A stretch of DNA of 31,029 bases from Mucilaginibacter sp. UBA5151. Lineage in GTDB: Bacteria; Bacteroidota; Bacteroidia; Sphingobacteriales; Sphingobacteriaceae. Shown in pieces: positions 14,605 to 24,386 of the stretch. The stretch lies in NCBI GenBank assembly GCA_002413785.1, contig DHXR01000034.1, forward strand, positions 88,717 to 119,745, read 5' to 3'. How positions within the stretch are numbered: position 1 is the stretch's first letter; each line of letters begins with the position of its first letter. The notes under the pieces are model-generated. The model made no database searches and was not told the DNA's origin. It saw only the letters and a list, made by a program, of their open reading frames with translations. Position numbers and translations under genes: made by a program.

Positions 14605-17600
14605 TTAATTAAGCGGTTCATTTCTGGTATGACCGTTGCTATCCGTTATGTTAACCGACACCATTGTTTTATCAATATTCATAAACCTGCCGGATTGCGA
14701 CAGGAATGAAGTACCATTATAAAATTCCTGTTTGCTTATGCTGCCGTTCTTGTATTTTATGATGGCGTACATATCCAAAGGCTGAAGTTTTATGGTTTTG
14801 ACAGACCTTTTCAGTTCAAATATTTTCATAACATCCATATTTTGGCTGGCCGCGAGCAAATAGCCGCCTTTCGCCCCTCTCAATTTAACAAGCGCTTTGC
14901 CATCACCGGGTATATAAAGCCCGCTCTGCTGCAGGGTAAGCGGTTTAAAGTTACCTTTCCCATCCCCTTTTAACAACAAACCGTTAAATGCATCATATCG
15001 CCCTGTACCAACCTCGGTCCCATAATCATTCCCGCTGATTGCCACATCAAGGTTTCCGTCACCATCAAAGTCGTCAACCACCATTCCGTCGAGCTGCGAT
15101 ATTTGGGCCTCAAGCGGCAATGGCGCCATGGTAAATTTTCCATTCCCCATGTTTTTTATATAACATGATTGCATCATATTGGCCTTTAACCTTATTGCCC
15201 CTTTTCTCATTTCGGGTGTGATTACCGAATCCATAGTAGCAACCGCATAAGATTTATAATTCTGGAATTTTTTCCGCATGCTTATCATTTGCTTAATTAT
15301 ATCGTCGCGTGTGTTAGCCGGGAACTCCTTAAGTTCACCATCCTGGTCTTTCAGGAAAAGGGATGGAAATGCATCAAAAGTACCCCTGTTATCAAAGTCT
15401 TTCGCAGTAATATAAACCGGGTATTTGTCAGTTCCTTTATAAAAAGTATTCAACCCAACGTTGCCCACTATGTAATCGGTCCTGCCATTATGTTCAAAGT
15501 CGCCGGCGGCAATGGTGTTCCACCAGCCAAATTTATCACTGATACCTGTACCATCCGTAACATTTTTAAATACACCATGGTCATTTTTCAGAAAGGTCAC
15601 CGGCATCCATTCGCCTGTAAGTATCAAATCGGGCCATCCGTCATTATCAAAATCAGTGAAAACGGCATCACAAACCATTCCTATGTTTTTCAGGTCCTTT
15701 GCTGCTGTTGGCGTAACGTCAGTAAATTTTATATGTCCATCCTTGCTGTCATTACGTAAGATCATACTCGAAACAGGTTTCGGATAATTCCAGGGCTCCA
15801 CACGCCCCGATACAAATAAGTCGAGCTTACCGTCTTTATTATAGTCAATGGCTTTCACGCATAATTTACTGGTGAAATTTTGTGGCAGGGCCCCTGCGGC
15901 CTCGGTAAAATTACCTTTGCCGTCATTAATATACAACCTGTCCTGGTAAAAAGGAGAGCCGGGGGCGTTCTCATATCCACCGCTGGCTACATATAAATCA
16001 AGGTGTCCATCGCCATTGGCGTCAAACAATAATAGTCCTTCATCCTTAAAATGCCCCCCCGGATTAGTTGCCCCTTTTGGCAACAGGTCACGTTGTATAA
16101 ACTTTCCGTCAGGCTGCTGTAAAAGCAGTTGTGCCGGAAATTGGGATGTGCCGCCAATTACCATGTCATCATAGCCATTGCCATCAACATCGCCAACAGC
16201 TATTGCGGGCGAATAGGCAGATAATTTATGCGGAATCAGCTTTTGGTAGTTAAAGTCGGCAAGGTCAGGTTCCTGGTTTTTGTAGTTAACGCCTACTGAC
16301 CGGGTTACCTCTTTAAATAAAGATTGCGTGTTTATTTTGGGCTGCTCAAATGTATAATTCTCCTTTGCATCATTAATATTTACTTTCAGCAACTGGTTTG
16401 CTTTTATATTTTTCAAGGTTTGTTTTTTGCCATTTTGCCACCGGACCACAACCGAATCAAGCAAAGAATCTTTCCCGAGGCCAAAATGAGCTATGTTTTG
16501 TATGGTGGATAAATATCCCCTGAAAGGCGTATTTTCATATACCTGGTGTTTGCTATGGTTATAATAAATATCTGCCCAGGCCCCTATACCATCCCTGTTT
16601 TGAGGGCCGCCGGCAAACTTAATATGCAAATAATGGCTATTTTCTTTATCCTTTTCCCTGGCTGTATTTTTATAGATCAGCACTTCGTCATTAATATTAT
16701 TAATCACAAGGTCCATATCCCCGTCATTGTCAAGGTCGGCGTAAGCTGCGCCATTTGAAAATGTGGGAACATTAAGGCCCCAGTCTTTTGTTACGTCAGC
16801 AAACTGAAGGTGCCCGTCATTTTTGAAGGCATAATTCGGAATTTTTATAATGGGTATCTGATTCAGTATCTGTTCTTTAGAGGCGATCAAATAAGATTCG
16901 GCCCTGAACGTTGTAAAATCATGGTCGTTTACATCACGGGGGTAGCCATTGGTTATCACCAGATCCCGAAAACCATCGTTGTCAAAATCAGTAATCATAG
17001 GGCACCAGCTCCAGTCCGTTTGTGATACCCCGCTTAAGAAAGATGTTTCGCTGAAAACCGGGTCACCCAGGGAATCGTTCTGGCCTGGCCGCGGCCCCTG
17101 GTTAATCTGTAAGGTATTACGGTTATATTGATACTGGTAGCCGTAATGATCAAAATTTTTATAAACCTGGTATGAATTCGAAGACATGAACATTTTTTTG
17201 CGATAATTTCCTTCAGGAAACATATCCAGTTCAAAAACATCTGCCAGGCCGTCGTTGTTCATGTCCTCAATATCCTGTCCCATCGCACTTGCCGATGTAT
17301 GTTTAAAATACTCCTTTGATTTATCGGTAAATGTGCCGTCGTGATTATTGATGTATAATATATTATTGGGCAAAAAATCGTTGGTTACATAAATATCTTT
17401 CCAGCCGTCGCGGTTAATATCAACAATAGTTGCCGCATGTCCATATCCCTCTATTAAAATACCGGCTTGTTTTGATACATCGTGAAACACGGGGTGTTTT
17501 AAAACCGGGTCCCAATCGTTGCGGTAAAGCCTGCCGGTACTATGTTTTGAACCATCAGTAACAATGGGCCTGAATATTGAGGTGTTATCTTTAGGGCCAA

Positions 17601-18186
17601 CCTCATTAACTGTGAGGTACATATCAAGGGCGCCATCGTTATTATAGTCAAAAAACGAGGCCATTGTAGAGTGAACATTTATGTCCAGGCCATATTCCCT
17701 GCCCATTTCTTTGAAATGGGGAACCCCGTTTTTATCCGGCCCCTGGTTTATATAAAGTAAATTCCTTCTTTTAGCCGAATCGTTTAACAGGGTATTACAA
17801 ACATAAATATCAGGCAAGCCGTCATTGTTAATATCCACAACCGCTACTCCGCGGCCCCATCCGCCAATACCCCCAACGCCTGCTTCTTTGGTAATATCTA
17901 CAAATTTCATATTACCTTTGTTAAGATACAACCTGTTAGACACCTGGTTGCCTACGAGGAAAATATCCTGCAGCCCGTCATTGTTAAAATCGCCGATACC
18001 TACACCGCCGCCGTTATAAACATTAAGCTTATCAAGTGGGTTAATCGAATCGTTTTCAATGATTTTGTTGTTAAAATGTACCCCCGAATAAGAGGAAGGG
18101 ACCTGTTCAAACAGCGTAGCCTTTTTTTTGCAGGAAATGACTGTAAATAGAATAAAACAAAATAAAAAATAGTATAAAATTTTCAT
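14605..18186 (-). CDS. large FG-GAP/ASPIC-UnbV lipoprotein (CRTAC1-like)
   Basis: A 1193-aa lipoprotein: MKILYYFLFCFILFTVISC has the lipobox at C19. FG-GAP/VCBS repeats with DxDxDG-type loops occur near 66 (DFNNDGLQD), 118 (DINNDGLPD), 180, 256, 308, 400 and 484. An ASPIC/UnbV domain spans about 525-600 (RDGIGAWADIYY...FGLGKDSLLDSVVVRWQNGKKQTL). A second repeat series runs from about 670 to 1110 (DVDGNGYDDMVIGG, DANGDGHLDLYVASG, DFDNDGWPDLILTGEW, DFDGDGNLDVAISGND). Such genes often accompany SusC/D pairs in Sphingobacteriia; a carbohydrate- or protein-binding surface role is likely but unproven. A terminator separates it from susD upstream. Codons 1-35 and about 386-427 recur in the relic at 24009-24240. 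Confidence 0.87.
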   Translation of the reverse strand: MKILYYFLFCFILFTVISCKKKATLFEQVPSSYSGVHFNNKIIENDSINPLDKLNVYNGGGVGIGDFNNDGLQDIFLVGNQVSNRLYLNKGNMKFVDITKEAGVGGIGGWGRGVAVVDINNDGLPDIYVCNTLLNDSAKRRNLLYINQGPDKNGVPHFKEMGREYGLDINVHSTMASFFDYNNDGALDMYLTVNEVGPKDNTSIFRPIVTDGSKHSTGRLYRNDWDPVLKHPVFHDVSKQAGILIEGYGHAATIVDINRDGWKDIYVTNDFLPNNILYINNHDGTFTDKSKEYFKHTSASAMGQDIEDMNNDGLADVFELDMFPEGNYRKKMFMSSNSYQVYKNFDHYGYQYQYNRNTLQINQGPRPGQNDSLGDPVFSETSFLSGVSQTDWSWCPMITDFDNDGFRDLVITNGYPRDVNDHDFTTFRAESYLIASKEQILNQIPIIKIPNYAFKNDGHLQFADVTKDWGLNVPTFSNGAAYADLDNDGDMDLVINNINDEVLIYKNTAREKDKENSHYLHIKFAGGPQNRDGIGAWADIYYNHSKHQVYENTPFRGYLSTIQNIAHFGLGKDSLLDSVVVRWQNGKKQTLKNIKANQLLKVNINDAKENYTFEQPKINTQSLFKEVTRSVGVNYKNQEPDLADFNYQKLIPHKLSAYSPAIAVGDVDGNGYDDMVIGGTSQFPAQLLLQQPDGKFIQRDLLPKGATNPGGHFKDEGLLLFDANGDGHLDLYVASGGYENAPGSPFYQDRLYINDGKGNFTEAAGALPQNFTSKLCVKAIDYNKDGKLDLFVSGRVEPWNYPKPVSSMILRNDSKDGHIKFTDVTPTAAKDLKNIGMVCDAVFTDFDNDGWPDLILTGEWMPVTFLKNDHGVFKNVTDGTGISDKFGWWNTIAAGDFEHNGRTDYIVGNVGLNTFYKGTDKYPVYITAKDFDNRGTFDAFPSLFLKDQDGELKEFPANTRDDIIKQMISMRKKFQNYKSYAVATMDSVITPEMRKGAIRLKANMMQSCYIKNMGNGKFTMAPLPLEAQISQLDGMVVDDFDGDGNLDVAISGNDYGTEVGTGRYDAFNGLLLKGDGKGNFKPLTLQQSGLYIPGDGKALVKLRGAKGGYLLAASQNMDVMKIFELKRSVKTIKLQPLDMYAIIKYKNGSISKQEFYNGTSFLSQSGRFMNIDKTMVSVNITDSNGHTRNEPLN

Positions 18187-18282
18187 TATGATACATTGTT
18201 TTTCAATGGCAATAAACCTGTGTTATCTGCTCCGAATCTGATCGTCCAAATAAAAAAAGCGCATGGCAATATATAAAAAAAA

Positions 18283-18308
18283 GAGGTGATGATATATATC
18301 ACCACCTC
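18283..18308 (-). terminator. terminator hairpin after the first SusC/SusD pair
   Basis: A 26-nt dyad (GAGGTGATGATAT and its near complement) is flanked by eight A and seven T, so it can act in both directions. It lies 18 bp after the susD stop. In the minus-strand RNA all 13 pairs form, one as G-U. The paralogous hairpin is at 24336-24361. Confidence 0.82.
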
Positions 18309-18326
18309 TTTTTTTATTACTTTTTA

Positions 18327-20207
18327 TTAATAAGTAAGGTTTTGTTTTAAAGCACCCTTTTCTATATCTATTTGTTTTTGAGGTATAGGATATAGTTCAT
18401 TTCTGCCTTGTGTAAACTTTGCACCCTGCAATACTGAATTTTGAAAAAATTCAGTTGGATAACCGGTGTTTTTGGTTATATAAGCATTAAGTGTAGCTGC
18501 CATATATCCAGGAGCCGCAGGTCCTCCAAAAATAGGATCATACCGTTGTAAGTCAAAGAAACGACTGCCTTCCATAGCAAATTCCAGTTTTCTTTCAAAC
18601 CATATTGCTTTACGGGCATAATCTTTGGTACCGTTAGCAATTTGGCCGGTGTACACACCTACTTTATAGTTTGCTGCCGGACGCGTATTATCCACAATAG
18701 GTTTTGAAGCATCTGGTTCCATCACATTAGTTTTCGGATTAAGAGTAAGTCCGTAACCGGTTAAGCGGCCCATAACCCATCCGGTTGGATCAGCAGCGCG
18801 TAACCTGATCAGATTTACATAAACCTGGGCTTGTGCCTGGCTACCTACTTCCACTTCGCATTCCGCTGCCCATAATAACACATCAGCAAAACGGATCAAA
18901 TTAAAGTTAATTGAGGTTGAAGCACCTGAGTCCCATCCACCAAAGTTATCACTTGTAGAAGCTCCCTGACCCTGACGGTAAACGTTTTTCACATTGATAT
19001 ATGGTCCGGCATCGCCCTGGGCACGTGCCCAGCTTGCTCCAGGCATAATTCCCCAATCTAAAAATGGGATACCTCTGCGGCCTGCTGTCCAATCTAAACG
19101 TGGATCAAGCGGGGTAGTACTATCAGGCATATACGTGGCATCATCAGCGGCAATAGCCTGGTCTGATTTTAATAGTGTATTATCAAAAGTGTCAAACAGC
19201 GGCAAGCCAGTTTCCGAATCAACTTTATAGGAGTCAACTAAACTAAATGAAGGCTGATAAAAACCGCAGCAAGTTGTCGGGCCGGCTGCAGGATTATTCA
19301 AAACATCACCCGGATTACCATTATTACCGGCTGAACCATCCAGTACTGACATCTGAACAGGAAATACAGATTCAGGGCCATTCTTGGTTGATGCATTGAA
19401 GTTATCAGCGAATGGCTCAAGGGCATATTTTGCACCGTTTGAGGTTACCCCATTGGCAATAAGATCTGCCAACGCGATTTTAGCCTTAGCATAATTATGG
19501 TCAAACATATAAGCTTTTGCCAAAAATGCTTCGGCAGCATATTTATTGGCGCGGCCTGGCTGTGGCTGTTTTGCAGGTAATACGTCCATCGCAGCTGTGA
19601 AATCAGCTTCGATTTTGTCCCATACAGGACCGGGGTTCCCTACATTGAAATTCCCTGCTGTGTAAGTTATACTTTCATCAACATAAGGAATGTTCCTCCA
19701 TAATTTTGCAGCTTCCAGGTGATAAACGCCACGCAAAAAGCGCGCTTCGGCTGTCACTTCTTTTGCATAATCAGCGCTTACAGAGCCATCTGTAACTAAA
19801 GGAAGTTCTCTTATTACGTCATTCGCACGCTGAATACCATCATAAAGAACCGCCCATTTCTCACCAACATATTCATTTGATGCATCTACTGTATGGTTCA
19901 TAATTGCAGCAGCAGGTGGCTGGTCAGATGAATTTGACCCTTTATTTGCATCATCAGATGCAATACCACCAAAATGCCAGTTACTTACTGCAGCACCCCA
20001 CGTAGAACCATTATTTACATTGCCTGCATTCATATCCAACATAGAATAGGCACCAATTAACAACCCATCAACACCTGCCTTATTAGCAAGTACCATGGCA
20101 CTTAAAGACCCCACCGGCGCTTTATCCAGGTATTTCTTACAAGAGTAGGATATTGTAAGAAAGACCAGGGCGACTGGGATAATAAATTTAAAAATTGATT
20201 TTTTCAT
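18327..20207 (-). CDS. SusD/RagB-family outer-membrane lipoprotein, copy A
   Basis: A 626-aa surface glycan-binding lipoprotein that acts as the lid of its SusC partner. Lipobox ISYSC gives lipid attachment at C23 (MKKSIFKFIIPVALVFLTISYSCKK). TPR-like helices carry typical SusD segments: GLLIGAYSMLD, YDGIQRANDVIRE, EARFLRGVYHLEAAKLW, NKYAAEAFLAKAYMFDHNYAKA, FNLIRFADVLLWAAECEVEVG and, near the end, ARKAIWFERKLEFAMEGSRFFDLQRYD with NELYPIPQKQID. A vicinal cysteine pair (TTCCGFYQPS) is shared with copy B. It starts 38 bp after susC, so the two form one unit. It is homologous along its whole length to the protein at 24387-26252 but clearly divergent. Confidence 0.94.
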   Translation of the reverse strand: MKKSIFKFIIPVALVFLTISYSCKKYLDKAPVGSLSAMVLANKAGVDGLLIGAYSMLDMNAGNVNNGSTWGAAVSNWHFGGIASDDANKGSNSSDQPPAAAIMNHTVDASNEYVGEKWAVLYDGIQRANDVIRELPLVTDGSVSADYAKEVTAEARFLRGVYHLEAAKLWRNIPYVDESITYTAGNFNVGNPGPVWDKIEADFTAAMDVLPAKQPQPGRANKYAAEAFLAKAYMFDHNYAKAKIALADLIANGVTSNGAKYALEPFADNFNASTKNGPESVFPVQMSVLDGSAGNNGNPGDVLNNPAAGPTTCCGFYQPSFSLVDSYKVDSETGLPLFDTFDNTLLKSDQAIAADDATYMPDSTTPLDPRLDWTAGRRGIPFLDWGIMPGASWARAQGDAGPYINVKNVYRQGQGASTSDNFGGWDSGASTSINFNLIRFADVLLWAAECEVEVGSQAQAQVYVNLIRLRAADPTGWVMGRLTGYGLTLNPKTNVMEPDASKPIVDNTRPAANYKVGVYTGQIANGTKDYARKAIWFERKLEFAMEGSRFFDLQRYDPIFGGPAAPGYMAATLNAYITKNTGYPTEFFQNSVLQGAKFTQGRNELYPIPQKQIDIEKGALKQNLTY

Positions 20208-20245
20208 AATTTTAAAATTTTAAATTTTTTTATTAATATCTTTTT

Positions 20246-23200
20246 TTAAAATGACATATTAACACCTAAAATATATTGCCTTTGATTATTTGGATAATTA
20301 CCCATATCAACACCAAAAGCATTTTGGCCATTAGTTCCGCTACCCACACCTGGAGGTAACTCCGGATCAAGGCCTGTATATTTAGTTATTGTAAATAAAT
20401 TGGTAGCCTGTACATAAACATGTAATTTAGTTATGCCTATGCTTTTAAGTATAGAAGGTTGAAATGCATAACCTAACTGGGCAACACGGCATTTCAGGAA
20501 AGAACCATCCTCAACATAGAATGAACTGATTTCAGTTGTACCCATTGAATTATTATCAGTTTCAACAGGCAACTTTGGATTAGTTACGCCCGGAGCGCCA
20601 TAAGAGCTATATAAGGCATCCTTACTCTTTCCACCCTGGAATGATCCATAAAAATCAGTAAAGTATTTAGTATAATGAAAATCCTTATTACCCTGTGATC
20701 CGTATAATACCATTGAGAAATCGAAATTTTTATAAGTGCCATTAAGATTTACACCGTAGGTAAAGTTAGCGTTTGGATTACCTATAAAGGTACGGTCAGC
20801 ATCATTTACCACACCATCGCCATTTACATCGGCATACTTAAATGAACCAACTACCGCACCTGCATATTTCGGCACTGCGGCGTTTGCTATATCAGCAGGG
20901 CTATAAAAACCGGTGACCTTGTAGCCGTAAAATTCGCCGATAGCATGTCCTACTTGTTCACGTACAATTGGATTAACACGTGAGTACACATCATCAAAAT
21001 AATTACCAGGTAAAGCAGTTATCTTATTTTTATAAGCAGTAATGTTAGCGCCAATGTTGAATCTAAAATCACCTGCTACGCCGTGATAGGTGGCTGCGAA
21101 ATCCAATCCATTATTTTGAACATCACCCACATTCACCCAAGGAGAAGATGCACCGCCTACAGTTGAAGGTAATTGCAATGGGAATAATAAACCGCTGATT
21201 GATTTTTTATAATATTCAAGATTTAAATCCAGGTGGTTGAAAAGAGTAGCATCTATACCAAAGTTCAGGGTTTTATCTTGTTCCCATGAAGTTTTTTGGT
21301 TACCTATTGAGGAATTATAAAAACCCTGTGTAGTTGCATTAGTACCGCCTATTGCATAATAACCGTTACCAAAGCTTGAGTTATATGCTGAATAAGCATT
21401 TGCACCGGGAACATTTGCGTTATTACCGGCAATACCATAACTGGCCCGTAACTTAAGATCATTCAACCAGCTAACTGATTTTAAGAAATCTTCCTGGGAT
21501 ATCCTCCATGCTAATGAAACAGACGGGAAATTACCGTATTGTCTGCCCGTGTAAAATGCCGAAAATCCATCCCGGCGTATGGTAGCACCCAAAATATATT
21601 TGTCATTATAAATATAATCCAAACGGCTAAACAATGACACTGTTGAATTTGGCTGGTTTGCACCGCTATAATTAGTAATATTCTGAGTAGCGTTACTTAG
21701 GCTAGCATAAGCAGGGTCAACTGAAAATAAGTTTGTTCCATTGCCACCTACATACCTTCCGGTAAACTCCCTTGCCTCATAACCACCTAACAGTGATATA
21801 CTATGTTTGCCAAACACTTGTTTATAAAGAACGGTGTTTGACCAGTTATAATTGCTGTAATATTGTGAGTTCTCATAAACTGAATTAACATTAAGGTGCC
21901 CTTCATAATCTTCATAAGGATTTGTATTGAATCCATAAGAATATTGGTTAGACATATTGCCGCCAATACTGGTACGTGCTGTAAAGTGTTTCAAAAAATC
22001 AACTTCGGCAAATATATTACCCTGCATGTTCCAGGTTTTAAAAAATTGATTTTTATATTGATTTAGTACAGCCACCGGGTTTGCTGAATTTCCAAGAGGT
22101 TCGCCACCAGGACCATCATAAGTACCGCCATAATTACCGGCTATATCATATACAGGTATTTGGGGCATCATACGATAAGCAAATGATAAGGGGTCACCTT
22201 CGCTTTGGTTATAAAACCCATTTGTAGGCAGTACCTTATAAAACATAAAAGCGTTTTCACCTATCCTTATATGGTCATTAAGGCTAAAAGTGGTATTTAT
22301 ACGTGTTTCATATCTTTTTTGATAGGTATTAATCTCAGTTCCCTGCTGGTCTAAATAACCCACCGAAAGAAAGTAGTTATTTTTATCATTAGCACCACTT
22401 GCTGATATTGTGTGATATTGTATAGGTGCAGGTTTAAATATTTCATGAAACCAATCAGTACCTTGCTGGTTAAATTTCTGGATCAGAAAATCATATTTAG
22501 GATTGCCCGGATCAAAGTGATATTGTGAGATATCAAAATTAGCGCCACCTACACCCGCCGAGTGAGGGCCCTGGAAACCATAAACCGGAACTGTACCTGG
22601 CCCATCCGGATAAAGTGCCTTGGCAACTGTCAGGTCATTTACATAATAAGCAAGCTGTGACATACCTTGTGGAGACAGCTCATTAAAAACATTGCCGCCT
22701 TTGGGTACTTGTGAACCATAATAACCATCATAAGAAAATGCAGTTTTACCGGCTTTTCCGCGTTTAGTTGTAATTACAACTACGCCATTACCACCGGAAA
22801 CACCATAAATAGCTGCCGCGCCTGCATCCTTTAATACCTGGATACTCTCGATGTCGTTTGGATTAACATCCGACATTGAATTGCCCTGAACGCCATCAAT
22901 AACGAATAACGGGGATGAATTACCAAAGTTAGAAATACCACGAATAAACACAGCGCTTCCGGCACCCGGAGCACCACGGGTAACTACTGTGACACCCGCA
23001 GCCTGTCCCTGTAATATTTGATCGGAACTACTGGCAGGGATCTTTTTTGCTGAAGTTAGGTCAACAACCGCCACCGCACCGGCAATGTCCTTTTTGCGCT
23101 GCGAGGTGTAACCAGTTACAACAACTTCATTTAAAGTGCTGTTAGCAGGTTGCAACTGAATTGTCAGGAATTCACTGCCCTTAACAGTGACTTCCTGCGT

Positions 23201-23452
23201 TTGATAACCAATGTAACTTACCACAAGTACATTGCCAGGGCTTAACGTTAAGGTAAAATCACCATTAACGTCGGTTACAGCGCCCGTGCTGGTGCCTTTG
23301 ATCCTTACGGATGCACTAACAACTGGTAATTTGTCATCGCTTCCGATGACTTTACCTGTGTGTTTAGTTTGGGCTGTAACTACCAATGAAGAAACCATGC
23401 AGCATAACAGCAGGCAAAAGGTCCTTCCCTTTAGGAGTAAACTTTTAAACAT
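20246..23452 (-). CDS. SusC-family TonB-dependent receptor, copy A
   Basis: A 1068-aa outer-membrane importer for oligosaccharide, energised by TonB and paired with the SusD that follows. The signal peptide runs to about residue 27 (MFKSLLLKGRTFCLLLCCMV...TAQ). A carboxypeptidase-D-like N-terminal domain covers about 29-107 (GKVIGSDDKLPVVSASVRI). The TonB-box-like NEVVVTGY follows near 109. The plug covers about 120-235 (GVTVVTRGAPGAGSAVFIRGISNFGNSSPLFVIDGV, then DAGAAAIYGVSGGNGVVVITTKRG), and the rest is the barrel ending NQRQYILGVNMSF. The first ~115 codons are almost identical to those of copy B; after that the two diverge sharply. Confidence 0.95.
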   Translation of the reverse strand: MFKSLLLKGRTFCLLLCCMVSSLVVTAQTKHTGKVIGSDDKLPVVSASVRIKGTSTGAVTDVNGDFTLTLSPGNVLVVSYIGYQTQEVTVKGSEFLTIQLQPANSTLNEVVVTGYTSQRKKDIAGAVAVVDLTSAKKIPASSSDQILQGQAAGVTVVTRGAPGAGSAVFIRGISNFGNSSPLFVIDGVQGNSMSDVNPNDIESIQVLKDAGAAAIYGVSGGNGVVVITTKRGKAGKTAFSYDGYYGSQVPKGGNVFNELSPQGMSQLAYYVNDLTVAKALYPDGPGTVPVYGFQGPHSAGVGGANFDISQYHFDPGNPKYDFLIQKFNQQGTDWFHEIFKPAPIQYHTISASGANDKNNYFLSVGYLDQQGTEINTYQKRYETRINTTFSLNDHIRIGENAFMFYKVLPTNGFYNQSEGDPLSFAYRMMPQIPVYDIAGNYGGTYDGPGGEPLGNSANPVAVLNQYKNQFFKTWNMQGNIFAEVDFLKHFTARTSIGGNMSNQYSYGFNTNPYEDYEGHLNVNSVYENSQYYSNYNWSNTVLYKQVFGKHSISLLGGYEAREFTGRYVGGNGTNLFSVDPAYASLSNATQNITNYSGANQPNSTVSLFSRLDYIYNDKYILGATIRRDGFSAFYTGRQYGNFPSVSLAWRISQEDFLKSVSWLNDLKLRASYGIAGNNANVPGANAYSAYNSSFGNGYYAIGGTNATTQGFYNSSIGNQKTSWEQDKTLNFGIDATLFNHLDLNLEYYKKSISGLLFPLQLPSTVGGASSPWVNVGDVQNNGLDFAATYHGVAGDFRFNIGANITAYKNKITALPGNYFDDVYSRVNPIVREQVGHAIGEFYGYKVTGFYSPADIANAAVPKYAGAVVGSFKYADVNGDGVVNDADRTFIGNPNANFTYGVNLNGTYKNFDFSMVLYGSQGNKDFHYTKYFTDFYGSFQGGKSKDALYSSYGAPGVTNPKLPVETDNNSMGTTEISSFYVEDGSFLKCRVAQLGYAFQPSILKSIGITKLHVYVQATNLFTITKYTGLDPELPPGVGSGTNGQNAFGVDMGNYPNNQRQYILGVNMSF

Positions 23453-24008
23453 GAGATTTGAGATTTAGTTGATTAATTTATTTGATTTTAAGCTTGTTAG
23501 TTAAGTGGATGTATTTATTATGGGGCGCGCAAATGCTACCCGGGACCAAATCAAATTGGAATCGGCCCTGGTGTGACAGGCCCGTAAAGATGGTACGTTA
23601 AAAAAGATTAAAAGTAAAAGTTTAACCATGTAATTTACTTAATAAATTTAAAACTTATCGCTCCCCATATTCCCGCAGTACTCTTCAAACAGGGGACGCC
23701 TCATCAATAAATGTTACAATAATATTAGTTTATAAATAATCGCTTGCTGAAGCAAATAGTTATATTAGTATCGATACTAATGTAGTTAGTGTGTATTGTT
23801 TACACAAGTAAGTTTATAAGAATTACGAATTAATTATTTTGAGATGCCAATAATTGCCAAAGCCGCAAACGTTTTCGTAAACATTACCAAATTATTAACA
23901 AAACATTTAAAATATTAAAGAAATAGAAATGTGATATTAACATAAAACAAGGCATTATCTTAAATAAAAAACCATATAAGCTCCAATTTGCGATAAAATG
24001 ACATTTGT
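23453..24008 (-). other. upstream region of susC copy A, no gene
   Basis: An AT-rich region without a convincing frame. It is closely matched by 29527-30086 and contains the dyad cluster at 23744-23806. Just before the ATG is the direct repeat AAATCTCAAATCTC, the same in both copies. No clear TAnnTTTG promoter was found on the minus strand. Confidence 0.65.
23744..23806. promoter_or_regulatory. dyad cluster upstream of susC copy A
   Basis: There are three dyads within 63 bp: TTGCTGAAGCAA (23744-23755), the perfect 18-mer ATTAGTATCGATACTAAT (23764-23781) and TGTGTA-ttgtt-TACACA (23790-23806). All three recur in the same order upstream of susC copy B. They are likely regulator sites for the PUL; the regulator is not in the window. 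Confidence 0.5.
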
Positions 24009-24240
24009 GCCCTGAATGTTGTAAAATCATAATCATTTACATCACGGGGGTAGCCATTGGTTATCACCAGATCCCGAAATCCATCATTGTCGAAATCAGT
24101 AATCATAGGGCGTCAGCTCCAGTCTGTTTGTGATACCCCGAATAAGAGGAAGGGACCTGTTCAAACAGCGTAGCCTTTTTTTTGCAGGAAATGACTGTAA
24201 ATAGAATAAAACAAAATAAAAAATAGTATAAAATTTTCAT
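24009..24240 (-). pseudogene. relic of a second large FG-GAP/ASPIC-UnbV gene
   Basis: The right part matches the start of the 1193-aa gene (18082-18186) and the left part matches its codons about 386-427 (16901-17032). A 1,054-bp segment is missing between two CCCCG words. Everything downstream of codon 427 is absent, because the relic begins at the duplication junction GCCCTG. The signal peptide and lipobox survive (MKILYYFLFCFILFTVISC), then after SSYSG the frame shifts to YHKQTGADAL and stops at 24103, leaving 45 codons. It is too short to be a functional member. Confidence 0.88.
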
Positions 24241-24335
24241 TATGATAAATTGTTTTTCAATGGCAATAAACCTGTGTTATCTGCTCCCAATTTGATTATC
24301 CAAACAAATAAGCGCACGGCAATATATAAAAAAAA

Positions 24336-24361
24336 GCGGCGGCGATATACATCGCTGCCGC
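24336..24361 (-). terminator. terminator hairpin after the second SusC/SusD pair
   Basis: A 26-nt dyad (GCGGCGGCGATAT and its near complement) between an A tract and nine T, 25 bp after the susD stop. Compared with 18283-18308, three base pairs have changed on both sides (A-T to C-G, T-A to C-G twice), keeping the stem. Confidence 0.82.
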
Positions 24362-24386
24362 TTTTTTTTTAAAAATGTACCGGTTA

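Larger units (their letters stand above)
23107..24008 (-). repeat. duplicated SusC 5' segment, copy A (promoter region plus first ~115 codons)
   Basis: It is about 95% identical by eye to 29180-30086, including roughly 350 bp of coding sequence and 556 bp of non-coding upstream DNA. Identity ends abruptly inside the gene near codon 115. On the upstream side it ends at GCCCTG (24009-24014), where this copy joins the FG-GAP relic. Confidence 0.85.
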
